Positions 23,654 through 35,606 are shown, numbered from the stretch's first letter. The stretch is DNA of 64,000 nucleotides from Craspedostauros australis (GCA_026770025.1 JAMXDE010000004.1:124001-188000); one strand, 5' to 3'. Notes: generated by a model from the sequence alone, not told the origin. Made by a program: numbers and translations.

Positions 23654-24574
23654 TTAGTCAAAGACGCAGAAGGGTTGCAGGTTCTCCTTGAGCGCTCTGA
23701 GCGGCTCGACGTAGGTGCGCTCGTAGGATTGTGACAGGTTCTCGAAGACGTTGATCCAGGAGTAGGCATTGCGAGAGTCCTGGTTCTGGAAGATCTGACG
23801 CAGCAGGTTCTCGATGCCGTGATGGTACATCCAGGCACCGTCGCAGGCCTTGACGTTGGTGGAGAGCGTCTTCTGGACCATGGTGACCATGTCCTCGGGC
23901 GTGCAGAAGGCCTGGAAGAGCGGGATGAAGCGCTCCTTGTGGGCGTTGCAGACCGTTTTGAGGGTGTTGCGATGGTCGTGGAGCAGGCGCATGAGCTCGT
24001 CCAGGATGTCGAGCCTGCCGTCTTCCTCCAGGAGCGAGGTGATGAGGGCGCAGTAGTAGAGGACGTCGTCTCTGTCAGCAGTCATCTCCGGTGGTATCTC
24101 CATGTGCTTTCCGAGGTACGATTTGAGGATCTTGTCTAACGAGGTCCAGTAGTTCTGGCAGTGGTTGTTGTGCGTGGCCCAGGCCTTGCGAAGCAGCTGG
24201 ACGTGCCAGTGCTGCAGCCTGGATCCGTAGAGCTTTTGCAGGGTCTCTGCTGTCTGGATGAAGATGGCTAGTTCCTTGGCGATGGGTTGGTGGGAGAGCG
24301 ACATCCAGATGAAGGAGGTGCCATTGAGGACGGCTGCGGCCTTGGCGTGCTTGGACGAGCCGGCGGCTGCCATGCTGCCCGCGGCGACGCCAGAGGCCAG
24401 CGAGGTCTTTGGGATGTCGGTGGTGTTGTTGGTTGGTGTGTTGTGGTTGTGGTTGTTCGTACTCGAACTTGTGCTCGTATGGTGGCTGTGGCTGTAGGTG
24501 CCGTCGTCCATCTGAGGCTCCGTGGGATAGTAGCCGTGGTTGCCGTAGGGGTAGTTGTGATTGTTATGGCTCAT
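23654..24574 (-). CDS. orphan helical protein with His/Asn-rich N-terminus
   Basis: Single exon, 306 aa, ATG at 24574. Residues 1-60 are a low-complexity Asn/His/Ser/Thr segment, and residues 60-85 are Ala/Ser-rich. From about residue 90 to the end the sequence is regular and predicted helical, with Leu/Trp heptad-like spacing (ETLQKLYGSRLQHWHVQLL, RLDILDELMRLLHDH), and ends FCVFD. The well-ordered C-terminal 220 residues and normal codon pattern argue for a real gene. I do not recognise the family: no catalytic motif, membrane segment or signal peptide is visible. It is followed by 4 kb without a clear gene on its 5' side. Confidence 0.6.
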   Translation of the reverse strand: MSHNNHNYPYGNHGYYPTEPQMDDGTYSHSHHTSTSSSTNNHNHNTPTNNTTDIPKTSLASGVAAGSMAAAGSSKHAKAAAVLNGTSFIWMSLSHQPIAKELAIFIQTAETLQKLYGSRLQHWHVQLLRKAWATHNNHCQNYWTSLDKILKSYLGKHMEIPPEMTADRDDVLYYCALITSLLEEDGRLDILDELMRLLHDHRNTLKTVCNAHKERFIPLFQAFCTPEDMVTMVQKTLSTNVKACDGAWMYHHGIENLLRQIFQNQDSRNAYSWINVFENLSQSYERTYVEPLRALKENLQPFCVFD

Positions 24575-27500
24575 GATGCTATGCTTGCAGTTGTGCTTGC
24601 AGTTGAGGTGGTGGTTGTGGTAGTGGTTGTACTCGCAGTTGTGGTAGTGTTGTATGGCGTGGTGGATTATGAGAATTGCTCTGGATGCTTCGTGTGATGC
24701 TTTTCAGGCTCTTTCGGTTCAGTGCGATTCACTTCAACGATGGGGAGTTGCCTGCTGGGGTGTTGGTGCGGTTGTATTGCGGCCTGCTCTGCTCTATTCT
24801 GCTCTACTCCGCTACACGCTGTTTTCAAGTCTACTACAAGTGCGCGGTTGTTGTTCTTGTTGCTGTTGTTGTTGTTGTGAGGTGAAGACGGAATGCAGTG
24901 ATGGTGGTGCGTGTGGTGGGAATGAGACAGAAGTCGTGTTGTTGTGTTGTCTTTGTCGTCTTTGTTGCCTTTGTTGCTTGGTTGCCTGGTTGTTTGGCCG
25001 TTTGGGAGCGAACGAGTTGGTCAAACAGAGTTGATACGGTAATGCTGGTAATGCTGGAGGGTGATGCTTGGCGCGATGCTGTTGCTTGTTGGTATGGGGA
25101 GGTCGTGCAGGTTTGAGTTCTCGACTCTGGAGTGTTCGTCTTGGAATAGCGAAGTGAATGGGTTGCACTTGTTGACTCTTGACATCAATGTTGATGTTGT
25201 CGATGTTGTCGATGTCGTCAATGTTGTTGATGATGTTGTTGTTACTTTTGTTGTCTTCGGCTGTTGCTGATGCTGTATTTGCAGTTTCGCGTGTGTTTGC
25301 CCTGTTGCTTGCTTTCTTTGTTGCTGCCGTGTTTGCGTTGGTTGTTGCGTTTGCTGCTGCTCCCAATTCCGGTCTTGCGAACAGCACAGAACGCTGTTTC
25401 TGTTTGTTGCGTGTTTTCCGCCGTGTTGTTGCCGCAACGCCAGGTTTTGGCACGTTCCTGACTTGTCATCACCAGTCAGTCTTCCCTCAGCGCTCAAGTG
25501 CTTGGCAGCGTTACGACGTGCTCGCCTTCGTGCGATGTGGTGCACGAGCATTCTGTCTTTTTCGCCGCGCTTCCACTCACACGACGGAGCAACCGCATAG
25601 AAAAACTCCGGTTATATATTATTGTCTCAGTTCTGTCGCAGTTGAGAACAATTAACAATTGTAGAAGCTGCCCACTTACCGCCATGCCAGCTTAGTCGGA
25701 ACAACTGTGTCTCGAATCAAACCAGTGAAACTCCCATCGCGATGCAGAGAGACGTGCGCAATCGTGTATTTCGGCCTGTCGAGGAGTGTCCAACAACGAC
25801 CATTTTTTATCAACATGACGTCACGTCGTGGAAGGCCACAACTGGTGTGATGTATCCGCAGTTATGCATCCGACCTTCCATCTTGGTCATCAATCCAACA
25901 GCCGACCCAAACACCAAACAACACGCAACCTCTGGGTCGGCACGGTCGAGGAGAGTGGCGTGGCAGCGGAGTGGCAGCAAAACACGCCACAGAGAAGCCC
26001 CAACACGATTGCAGCCAGAGCACGACGTGAATAGAGCAGAGGCACAGGAGCACCAAGGGAGAGAGAACACGAAGGGCACCAAACTTGCAACCAACTGGCA
26101 AGGAGAAGGTGGAGAGGCAGAACAAGAACAACATGAAGAATAAGAGTTGACAAGCCAGACATCAGAAGCACAGCAATACCAGCAGCTCTGAATGCGTACA
26201 TGCTGCTGTATGACCTATCATGCGTACTATATTTCAGGAGAGGGTGCAAGCTCTGCAGGGCAAGGGTTGCATGTTCGCAGACGCTTGGCGTTGCACAATC
26301 GATTGCGGTAGAGTAGGAGAGTATTCCACGATCTATGGTCTACAATCTATGGGTTCAACCATGCATACACGCGCTATTGCGAATATGAACCAGAACACAA
26401 GTATTATACTCATCCATGCTCACAGTCGTGCGAGTAGGACAAAGAAGCAAGCCTCAACACCAGCACGATGACACATCGAGAGTGTCTCTGAGGCTCTTCC
26501 GGTTGGACGTTGTCGCCTGTTCCATCCTCGCCAGGCCGTTCGACTTCTGGTGCGTCGCCAGCCACCGCTTGAAGCACAACCGGTGAAAAGGAGTCGCCAT
26601 CAGCACCCTCGCGCGTCCATCCATGCATAACTCCGTGTCATCCCCAGAACCGATTCGGCGGACATGCGCTCGGCCAAGTGTCGCGGGTGGTGGTGGCTTG
26701 TGGAGCACAATGGAGTTGCTGCGGAGGAAGCGCACTAAACCAACAACAACGAGATCAACGACGACTTGGACACACAAGAGCAGACACCAACCAGCCGACT
26801 GCAGGCAGTGATGCTCGAACCACTGACAAGCACAAGATCCTCTCGAGCACAAGTCTTTGTGGAACCATGGCTCTGGGATGATCATGCATCATCAACATGC
26901 ATTGTGGCAGGTTGACAGCTCGATACCATAGATCGCATGGTACATCGCGGACTTTGGTTTGCACCCGACTGCCCCTTCGCAGACAGATCGATTGTGGGAC
27001 GAATGGGCGCGAGCACAGACCTGCACAAGGCCACACTCGTGCCGTGCTCGTACCTACTCCACCAATCCTCTGCTCTGTGGACATGCAAATTCGCGTCGAT
27101 GGCGTCACAGTCTCCACTTTGCCTTTTTGATCATGCATCCCCGTTTGACCTGCTCCTTCAACATGTCAACGGTTCACAACCGAGCGTGCACTTCTGACAG
27201 ACGGGTGGATGGGTGGATGGGCAGATAGAGAAGCAGACATGCTCGTACGTGTGAAGGGAGGGACATACAAGCATAGTGTGTACGCGTATTGTATTCATGC
27301 ATGTGATGCAAGAGCGGAGGGTGGGGCAGATGCCATTCCCCACCATCGCATCGCATCACCTTCCAACGCAACTTGAAAAGACTGGCGAGGAATCATTCCG
27401 GCATCCTGATGACCGGCAAGTGGAACGCAGGTCAAACCACAACCACAATGACAGCAGGGCTTGTCAGAGTGTCGCAGATGCTTCGCACCCTTCAGCCGGT

Positions 27501-28689
27501 GAACTTTTCGCGCAAGGTCAGAACGACGCGCATGTCTGCCCCTTGAGCATCGCAATGGAGCACAACAACAACAACCCAATACTCTCGACTGCACCTCCCC
27601 GCAATCCGGTCTACCCACAAGTATTGCGCCAATGCATTGTATTCTAACACTTGTTGGATGCACAATCCCTTTGCAGCGCTTCGGTTGGTTTCAACCATCT
27701 CCAAGCTGCTTTCTTGGGTGCAGTTTGATGCTCTCCATTCGACACAAGTGCGAGTACACATGTTGGTATTATTTTATATTGTACGAGTCATGATCCCCTG
27801 AACTCATGCGACTACGACTACGACCGCTCGCCGGTACAGCTAAACGCGCACAAGCACGAGTTCATACCACACACGGCGGTTTCATTTCACCGGTTGGGAT
27901 GATCCCATGGGACAGCAAGTTCGTCTCAAATCCACCGATTTCAACAAAGTCCACGAACGCAGGATCCCTTCTGCTTGTACTGCGAGTATTCAACTTGTTG
28001 CCATTTCAGCAATCGCACCTTCGCCAACACAGTTCGAAGTGTCAGGTTTGATGTATCCAAGCAGGATCGGGAGATTTCGATTTCGCGACCGAAGCAAGTG
28101 TGTTAGTGCAGGCGTGTTCGTTGAATGGATGGGATCACATCGTTCAGGAGGGTGCCGCTCTGCTCTTTGCAGTGCTCCATTGTGACATGTGACAGATCGT
28201 TGCCACTATCGTGAGAGTTTGTGCGAAAGCCAACAGAGCAAAGAGTGCTGCATCACAATTGCCTTCATCCACACCAGAGTCTCAGTTGGAGTGCTCTTCC
28301 AGGATTCGACAAACTCAAGCATCAACATTACTTTCTGTCGTATCACGAGTACATTGAAGTTTTCCAACTAATAAGTATGTTCCGTCATTCATTCATTTCT
28401 TTGCTCCTTGGGTTGTTGCTTGCCGTGACGTGATGTGACGTGGCCTGAATCGACTTGAATGAAGGTGTACGGTATGTGCTGTGCATCATGAGTTGAGCCG
28501 TTTGGTGGTAGTGTCGTTACAAATCAATCGCCATGCCGCTGTCACTTCCAAACCCATTCATGAGTTTCATGGACCATGTCATTCCGCACCCCTCCATTCC
28601 GCATGATATACACAGAATAGAGTAACGTGTTGTATCTCATCCATCCTTCACGACAAGCATGCGCAACCCAACAGAAATCCCCCACCAGC
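24575..28689. other. long gene-poor region with GTT-rich low complexity
   Basis: From 24,575 to about 25,400 the + strand is dense in GTT/GTG/TGC runs, with a GATGTTGTC-type imperfect 9-nt array near 25,190-25,245. Asn/Thr/Ala-rich reverse frames here (for example 24,812-25,453) follow from that composition. From 25,650 to 28,689 the sequence is of ordinary complexity with many short frames on both strands and no recognisable protein. A perfect TGACGTCA lies near 25,815-25,822. Genes with many small exons or long non-coding RNAs cannot be excluded. Confidence 0.4.
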
Positions 28690-31152
28690 TCATGCCCACA
28701 GTTCCTGCACGAAACGTCCCTCCATGGCCATCTTGGCGACGTAATCCTTGGCCTTGTCAGCGGACATCTGACCTTCGTTGCCGACAATCTCCTTCAACGC
28801 CTCCGTGACATCATGTCCCATACGGACGCCGCCGCACACGTAGATGGAGCCCTTCTCTTCGTTGACGAGCTTCCACGTTTCGGCCGCGTTCTTGGACAGC
28901 AGGTGCTGCACGTACACCTTCTCGCGCTGTTCGCGGCTGAAGGCCAGGTAGAGCTTGGTGAGGATGCCGTCCTTCTCGAATGCCTCCATCTCGTCCTTGT
29001 AGATGAAATCCTCGGTGCTCTTCTTGCAACCGAAGTACAGGACGTTTTCACCGACGCTCTTGCCCTTCGACTTGAGATGGTGTCGCTCCTGCAGCAGACC
29101 TCGCATGGGCGCAACTCCCGTGCCCGGTCCGACCATGAGGATGGGCCTCGTGGTGTCCTTCGGCAGACGGAATGTCGACGGGCGGTTGAATACCCGCACC
29201 TTGTCCTTGCCTGGCACGAGCCCAGCCAAGTGCGAGGAGCAGACTCCCTTGAATTTGGTTCCGTCGGATCGGGTGCCCTGTGTGACGGCGACTGTCAGGT
29301 GGATGGTGTCGGGGTGGACCGATGACGATGAGGAGATGGTGTAGTGACGTGGCATCTGACGACGCGAGATCTTGATCAGATGCTCCAGCGGGATGGATAT
29401 GGATGGGCAGCGCTTGAGGAGGTCGACGAGGCCGACATAGCCGTCCGAAATCTTCTCCTTGTACTCCTTCTTGCCTTCCTTGGAGGACATGAAGGTGAGC
29501 GCCTTGCAGTCGATGGGGTCCGATGCGTAGAGCGCCAGCAGCTTGAGGTCGGATCGGCGCGGCGCGGAGGTGAGGTCGCAGTAACGTTCCAGGCATTCAC
29601 GGATGGTGATGGGCATGGGGAACGGTGCGCCGTGCCATTCGTGATTGGATGCGGCCTTGAGAGAGAAGACGGCATCCAGATCGTAGCCGAGGGATTTGCC
29701 GACGGATTCTACGATCTTCATGTCATTCAATGGCAGCACGCCTAGGTTGTCCGCCGTGATGTAATCGAAACCGGCCTTCGAGATATCGATCTCGACATGG
29801 ACGGTGGATCCGTCCTGCGTGGAGGATCGCAGCTCGCGCACGACCTTGACGGGGCAGTCGAAGGAGGTGAAGGAATGGCGGGAGGACGAGTGCACCTTGT
29901 CCAACGGGATGTCCATGTTGCCAGCTGTCGCGTTCTTGTCCGTGTGGTACTCAATGGCGTACTCGCAATCTGGAAGCTGATCGCCTGAGGAGGATGCGTC
30001 GGGTGCCTTGAAGTCGGAGTCCTTGAGGTACGTCCTCTTGAGCATCGCCCAGAGCTCCTCCTTCCATGCTTCGAAATCGGCTTCGATGTCCTTGTCATCA
30101 TCTCCCAGACCAAGCTTGAGCAGTCGCTTTCCGCCCATGACGCTGAGGTTGCGGTCGAAGAATCTTCCCATGGAGTTGTAGTGCTCGTACTGGGTATTTC
30201 CCAAACCGAAGACGCAATATTCTAGCTTGTCGGCAAACATCGTGGTGGTCTCATCGTCGAGATCGGCGGGATCCGCCTGTTTGCTCTCGCTGGTGGTTCC
30301 CTCCAAGCCCAAGCGCTCCTTGATGGCATTGGCTATTTCCGTCGCGTTGTCGGTCGGTTCACCTTCGCCGTAGGTGGATGTGAGGAAGATGGCCCGTGCC
30401 TTGTCGGAATCCGCGTCCCTCTGCTCCTTGGCGATCATGTAATCCAGGTCCACATCCTCAATGTCCATGACGCTGATGTAGAATCCACGATCCGCGGCCT
30501 CGCGTTCGAGTTGCTGCGCGAAATCCTCGGACGTTCCTGTCTGCGTCGCAAAGTACACCGAGATCAATCCACCAGGGTGTTTCTGTTGGATCATCCAATT
30601 TGATTTGATTTGATTCAATTCGTTCATTTTGGTGTGGTGGAGTATTCGGTTGTGGTGGCGATCGTGGGTTCAGTGGCATGGAGTTACGATGCCATCCATT
30701 TCCCAACGGTGCGGTGCAATAGTAATGCAACAAGGAATGTGCAAAGAAGGATATGCAAAGAAGAGCGAGATGTAGAACACAGTAATGCAAAGATTAGAGG
30801 GGCATGTCTTGGCCAATCTCCCAACAACGCAATGATGATGTCGACCTTCCACCACCAGGCATGAGATGGCACTGCGGCCCACCCTATCTATGTACTAACA
30901 TGTCCTAATATGGATGTGGCAACGAACCATAGCAAGTAACGCAGTAACGCAGCAGAGCTGACTGCGGCAATCGATGATTCTCACCTCCTTGTCCACCATG
31001 TGACCAGACGAGGTTGCAACGGTGGCATCCTCTTGCTTGACGTCTTCCAACTCCCTTTGCTTGGACTCCTTCTTGACCATGTACAGGGCACCCAGAAGCA
31101 CCACCGTGAGGCATCCTGTGCCAACCACCAGCGCTGTGCTGTTGTCTGCCAT
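28690..31152 (-). CDS. NADPH-cytochrome P450 reductase
   Basis: Exon 1 (31152-30985) and exon 2 (30582-28690) join in phase 0 (GAG|GTGAGA to CAACAG|AAA), giving 686 aa, normal for the family. Exon 1 encodes a short lumenal end and the ER membrane anchor VVGTGCLTVVLLGALYMV. Exon 2 carries the FMN (flavodoxin) domain with ATQTGTSEDFA, STYGEGEPTDNA and FGLGNTQYEHYN. The FAD-binding part follows with RHYTISSSS and GVCSSHLAG, then the NADPH part with GPGTGVAPMRGLLQER and a C-terminal ELWA aromatic cap. It passes electrons from NADPH through FAD and FMN to microsomal cytochromes P450. It diverges from the PDI-like gene across a 748-nt shared upstream region. Confidence 0.95.
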
Positions 31153-31900
31153 CGTTGCTTGCGTCTTCTCTGATCCTTGATTTCGAAACGTTGCAATGAC
31201 TGCGATTTCCAGCGTGATCTATCAGCCGAGTGACCGCCTGTTGTGCGATCTATGCGTTTGCGGTGGGTATGCTGAGGGTATGCTGAGGGTATGCTGAGGG
31301 TATGTTGCAGAGGTGTTGCAGAGGTGTCTGGGCTGAAGTTATGGTGATGTGAGTCACAAGCCGTCCCGCAATGTCTGGATTGGTAGCTCGGATGCGTATT
31401 CCTTCTTTCTTGCTTTGGATCTGTGTTGCGCAGGCAGGTTTGGAATCTTCTGATGATGTTTGGCGCGCACGCCTTTCCGCGTTGTGTTGGATTGGAATGT
31501 CCCACGAAAAATCGACAGAATTTATTGGCCGCTGTGTCCCTCTCTGTTTGGCGCTGTGTGGGTCTGCGTGTTGTTGTTGTGTTTGTGAAGCTTGTGAAGG
31601 TGCCGCTGACGTGGAAATGATGAACAACAGCGGATACATTGCATTCACGAGTTCTGATTTGGTCACGAATGCATCAAGTTGGTCGATGAAGTCGAGGCGA
31701 AGAGTCTGGTTTGACCAGTGCGAGTCGATCCAATCTATCCGTTGGAAAAAATGTGTGCGAGTTGGTATCGTGTTTTCCTTTTGCACAAAGCACACAGATG
31801 GATGTGGCGCGATGCCTCACATCAACAAGGATTGCCGATGAAGACACCACAACTACAATCACTCTACCATACGAACACACAAAGGAAGAAGACCGGCACA
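31153..31900. promoter_or_regulatory. shared upstream region of reductase and PDI-like genes
   Basis: This 748-nt gap separates two divergent ER-protein genes, so both promoters must lie in it. It contains an 11-nt tandem repeat at 31,265-31,308 (GGGTATGCTGA, four copies) followed by two copies of GTTGCAGAGGT. No factor site is assigned. Confidence 0.5.
31265..31326. repeat. two adjoining 11-nt tandem repeats
   Basis: Four GGGTATGCTGA units pass directly into two GTTGCAGAGGT units, so the 11-nt period continues while the unit sequence changes. Confidence 0.85.
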
Positions 31901-33202
31901 ATGATGAATTCCATTCGAACGTTCGCAGCCGCGGTGCTGCTTGCCGCAATCCCTCAAGCATCGGCGGGTCTTGTGGTGCTCACCAACGAAAATTACGAAA
32001 CTGCGACATACGGCAAGTCAGTTTTCATGAAGGTGAGGATGGAAAAGTGTGTTGCGCTGCACTGTGCATTGTTGTGCTGTGTATCGCTGCAGGAGAAGAG
32101 TGCGGCCTCTCGTTGGCTCCATCGCAATGGTCGTTGTTGTAATCGTCGGTGATGCTGGTCATGGCGTTGCTTCTGTTGTTGCATGTTGAGCCTGTGCATT
32201 CGTTCATGCATTCGTTTCTGTTGCTCACTGTTCATTGTCCATTGTTCATCAACTCTTGTGCCGTCCTTTCTGCATTCTTCACCAACAACAAACCAAACGA
32301 ACCTACTTGACCGATCCAACTCCAGTTCTATGCACCATGGTGCAGTCATTGTCGGGAGATGGCGGATAGCTGGATACAGCTTGCAGAGGACTACGAAGGT
32401 CATGACGTTGCCTTGATCGCGGAAATTGACTGCACATCGGATGGTGGTCAGGTTCTGTGCGAAGATTTCGAAGTGCAGGTATGTTTCATGGGCAGCATCA
32501 TGGGTGACGACACATGGATGGCAACACGCTTTGACATCATGTGGAGGTCATTGGTGACGTGCTGGTTGCTGCGTCGGTGGTGGAAGCGGCGTGCAATTGG
32601 ATGGAATCGGACGATGCTGCGTTCTCAAATTGTGCCATCTCTCGCAATGCATGCTGTGCATGTTCATTTGTGTGGGACGACGACGCTTGCGCAACTCATT
32701 TTCATCTCACCACATATGATTGCATTTTTCATTGCACTCGATAATTTGCAACGGCTGTGCCATGTCCTGCACACTTTCGTACTCGACTCGGCGACAGAGC
32801 TTCCCCACATTACTGTACGGCGACCCAATGAGTCCGGAAACGTACGATGGCAAGAGAGACTACGATGCCATGGCGGAATTCGCCAAGAACAACATCAACA
32901 CCCGAATCTGCAGTTATTTCATGAAGTTGAATTGCAATGACGAGGAGCTCGAATTGCTGGATAAGCTGGATGCCATGTCGGAGGACGACTTGGAAGGAAT
33001 GGCGGTCAAGGTGGAGACCGACGTCAAGGAGGCCGAAGCAGCATTTGATGATCAGGTGGGCAAGCTGCAAGTGCAGTATGATGAGCTGGTGGCGGCGTTC
33101 AATCAGAACTTGGAGCGGATCAAGCAGGACAGTCACTACAAGTACGTGGAGCAGATCCTGTCCAGCAGATTCGTGCCGGACTCGGGCAAGGACGAGCTGT
33201 AG
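31901..33202 (+). CDS. ER-retained protein disulfide isomerase-like protein
   Basis: Three exons, 31901-32032, 32326-32478 and 32798-33202, all in phase 0 (ATGAAG|GTGAGG, CCAG|TTC, GTGCAG|GTATG, GACAG|AGC), give 229 aa. A signal peptide (about 1-22, ending ASA) precedes one thioredoxin domain. The active site is FYAPWCSHC (C50 and C53), with the cis-Pro loop SFPTLLYG. The second half is a Glu/Lys-rich, probably helical or coiled domain (about 130-215), and the protein ends in KDEL for ER retention. It should catalyse or shuffle disulfides in the ER lumen. The CSHC centre differs from the usual CGHC. The single thioredoxin fold plus helical tail makes it a small PDI relative, not a classic a-b-b'-a' PDI. 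Confidence 0.88.
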
Positions 33203-33687
33203 AGTAGAGAGAAGCAGGAAGAAGCAGAAGAAGAACTTGAATCAGCGAAGTACACGAGTATGGTGGAGTACTCGAGAGTGGAGTACGATAGAGTAGAGCA
33301 CTCTGCGTCAGCCTCGTAGAGTCTTCAAGAAGATTGTATGTATGATGTCATTAGTTAGGGGTGCTTCATTTGGTGATCTGGGTTTATGGCAGTAGCAGCG
33401 GTATTCTTTGTTGAGGATTGAAGAGTGAAGTGGCGTGCTCTTTTGGGATTCTGGTCGCCTCGTGTTGCGCTATCAATTTGCTCTTTCTCTCTCTCTCTGT
33501 GTATAGATGCCAAGAATAGGTGGCGTTCGAGGTTCGAGAATGAAGTCTTGTCTCACTCTCCACAGTGGTATAGGTAGTATGAGTACCAAAGTTTGGCTGG
33601 CCCGGAGTGCTCCGAACGCCGTGTGAGCGAAATGACAGAATACTCGTACGCAGTGGAGTTTGGCATGGCAGAGAGGTGGAAGGAAGC
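33203..33687. other. 3' spacer, no gene seen
   Basis: This lies between the KDEL protein stop and the putative reverse-strand exon. A CT-rich run lies near 33,482-33,500. Only short shadow frames are present. Confidence 0.5.
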
Positions 33688-34318
33688 TCAGGCATGCTTG
33701 GACGGTTGATGGATGTTCTGTGGCCGCTTCGAGATGCGCATCTGGTGCTTCGTCGTCCGCTTCTCATTCCGCACCTGGTACTTCTGGGCCGTCTTGATTC
33801 CGCTCTTCTCTTCTTTGTTGGTCTTGTTGGCTTGATCCAGCACCTGCCTCGTCTTGATCTCGCGTGTCTGGGCCTCCTCCTTCACGCCCTTGTCGATGAA
33901 GTGAAAGGCCGCGAGGACTGCGCAGTCCGCAACGACCTGCAGTTGTACGTACGCACGTGGTGCAGAGTAGCGTGGAGGGTCGAGTTGAGTCGAACAGTGT
34001 TACATGAGGTTCCCAACGCAGCATGCCGCGGCGTTTGTTTTTGTTGTAGTGATGCAATGAAGCGACGTGTGTGATTGTGTGGGTGAGTGAGCGGATGGGT
34101 GAGTCAGCGAATGGGAAGACCCGAAGATGTGCGACATGAGAATCATACTCTCCGGAGGCTCACAGAGTATTGCATGTGTGGTGGAGAAGAAGCAAACGTT
34201 CAAGCATCGTTGACATGCCACCGAGTATGCGCAAGCACGACATGGGAATCCAACTGCTCTTGTTTCAGGCAATTGGACGCATGCAGAACTGCGAACTTAC
34301 GAAGGCGATCCTCGCACC
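33688..34318 (-). CDS. putative terminal exons of an unrecognised small gene
   Basis: A reverse-strand exon at 33936-33688 has a good acceptor (CTGCAG|GTC) and 82 codons before a stop. It reads VVADCAVLAAFHFIDKGVKE and continues into a Lys/Gln/Arg-rich, helical-looking tail. About 365 nt upstream, CATATTCAG and GTAAGTTC bracket an 18-nt in-frame segment (34318-34301, GARIAF) that would join in phase 0. A further upstream piece ending VP|GTGAGT (near 34,640-34,690) could hold the start. The GARIAF-VVADCAVLAAFHF join loosely recalls the HIG1 hypoxia-induced domain, but the core Pro-Gly motif was not found. Gene identity and 5' structure are unproven. Confidence 0.3.
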
Positions 34319-35106
34319 CTGAATATGACGGTACCATGGGATGATGACGATTCAAACGCGAGCGTGTTGGGATAGCGACATGGATGGATTACGAGCATGG
34401 AGGATGGAATGGCAGAGGTGAGAACGCTGAAGCTTGTGCCAGCAAAGATCCAGACTTTGCATGGGCCATTGTCGGGAATGATGGAATGCTGCATGACGAG
34501 GGCGGAGCCGATCCAAATGGATATTGCGCTGCATCGCTTCGTCAGGCTTGGATCTCTCCAATCCGTTCCTTGCCTGCCGCCTCGAACATGGATGCTGTTG
34601 TAGTATGGTATATGAATCTGGCGCGTTCACATCCCTCCAAGACCTCCACTCACTGGGACTTCCCAAAACAGATGGTTGAGCAGAGACAGCGCCATGATTT
34701 CAAAGATGTGTTTTTGCGAGCGTTGTTGCGAGAATGCTATTGCTGTAGCAATGGTGATAGGGGCAGTGACGATCGTACAGTGTAGTCGTAGCGGTAGGCG
34801 AGCTGATGATGAATGCCGAAGTATGGCGTGACAGCACAAACGAAGTCGAGGATCGTGATTATTGTTTGTGACTGTTGTTGTGATGGTACTGCCGACGATG
34901 GCGGCGACTGCGGTGACGATGATGATGATGATGATGATGTGCGAACCACGAAGAGAATTCAGCCAAAGAAAGGGAGGGGGACTGAGAACCCTCTCTCTCT
35001 CCTCATCCTGTCGTGCGATCTGTCGCTTCTTCTTGCCCTCCACCACGCTTCGGGCAGAACAAAGGGTTCGGAACGTATCCACCAAGGTGCAACCTACACT
35101 CCCACC

Positions 35107-35135
35107 ACACATCACATCACATCACATCACATCAC
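35107..35135. repeat. CATCA pentamer microsatellite
   Basis: About five to six CACAT/CATCA units in tandem. Confidence 0.85.
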
Positions 35136-35598
35136 CGCAGAACAAGGAAAGGAACTAACAATCAATGCCAACGCCAACACACACCCACGCAAGCGCACAA
35201 ACAGACACAGCATGCAGGATCAATTCCTTGTTTTGTCTGCAAAACGAAGTGTGAAGACGATGGGTTCGCGTCAGCGGGCCATGTTCGTGTCGATACCATG
35301 CCTCGTAGGTACGCGTGTTGGTACTATGAGCATCCACAAGAGTGTCCCACCCAAACCGCATCAAGAACAGCGAGAATGGAAACAGAACAAGGCCGTAGCC
35401 CGTACTGTTTGAGCTCACTGAGCTCGGTGTACGACTCAACCAAAGCAAACAGCGTTCGCAATGTGAAATAGAACAGATTTGTTGACATGATGCCATCACT
35501 GAGTTCGCAAAACACGATTCTTTGTGTCGTGGCGAATCATTTCAAATGGTTCGGCTGGATTAACGGTGATAACCGTGAATTGACGGTTTCACACAAAA

Positions 35599-35606
35599 TG
35601 ACGTCA
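35599..35606. promoter_or_regulatory. perfect CRE palindrome TGACGTCA
   Basis: The 8-nt palindrome lies 521 nt upstream of the plastid translocator start. TGACGT-type elements are known bZIP sites, and in diatoms they take part in CO2/cAMP-responsive control of carbon-acquisition genes. Its role here is inferred from position only. Confidence 0.4.

Noticed and set aside
24812-25453. 213-codon Asn/Thr/Ala-rich reverse frame
   Set aside because: It follows from GTT/TTG-rich low-complexity DNA, which removes stop codons on one strand.
28811-29596. Long alternative frames inside the P450 reductase, eEFSec and receptor genes
   Set aside because: Shadows of GC-rich coding sequence; the true frames carry the family motifs.
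31265-31326. CRISPR-like array
   Set aside because: Units are contiguous without spacers and the genome is eukaryotic; it is a simple tandem repeat.
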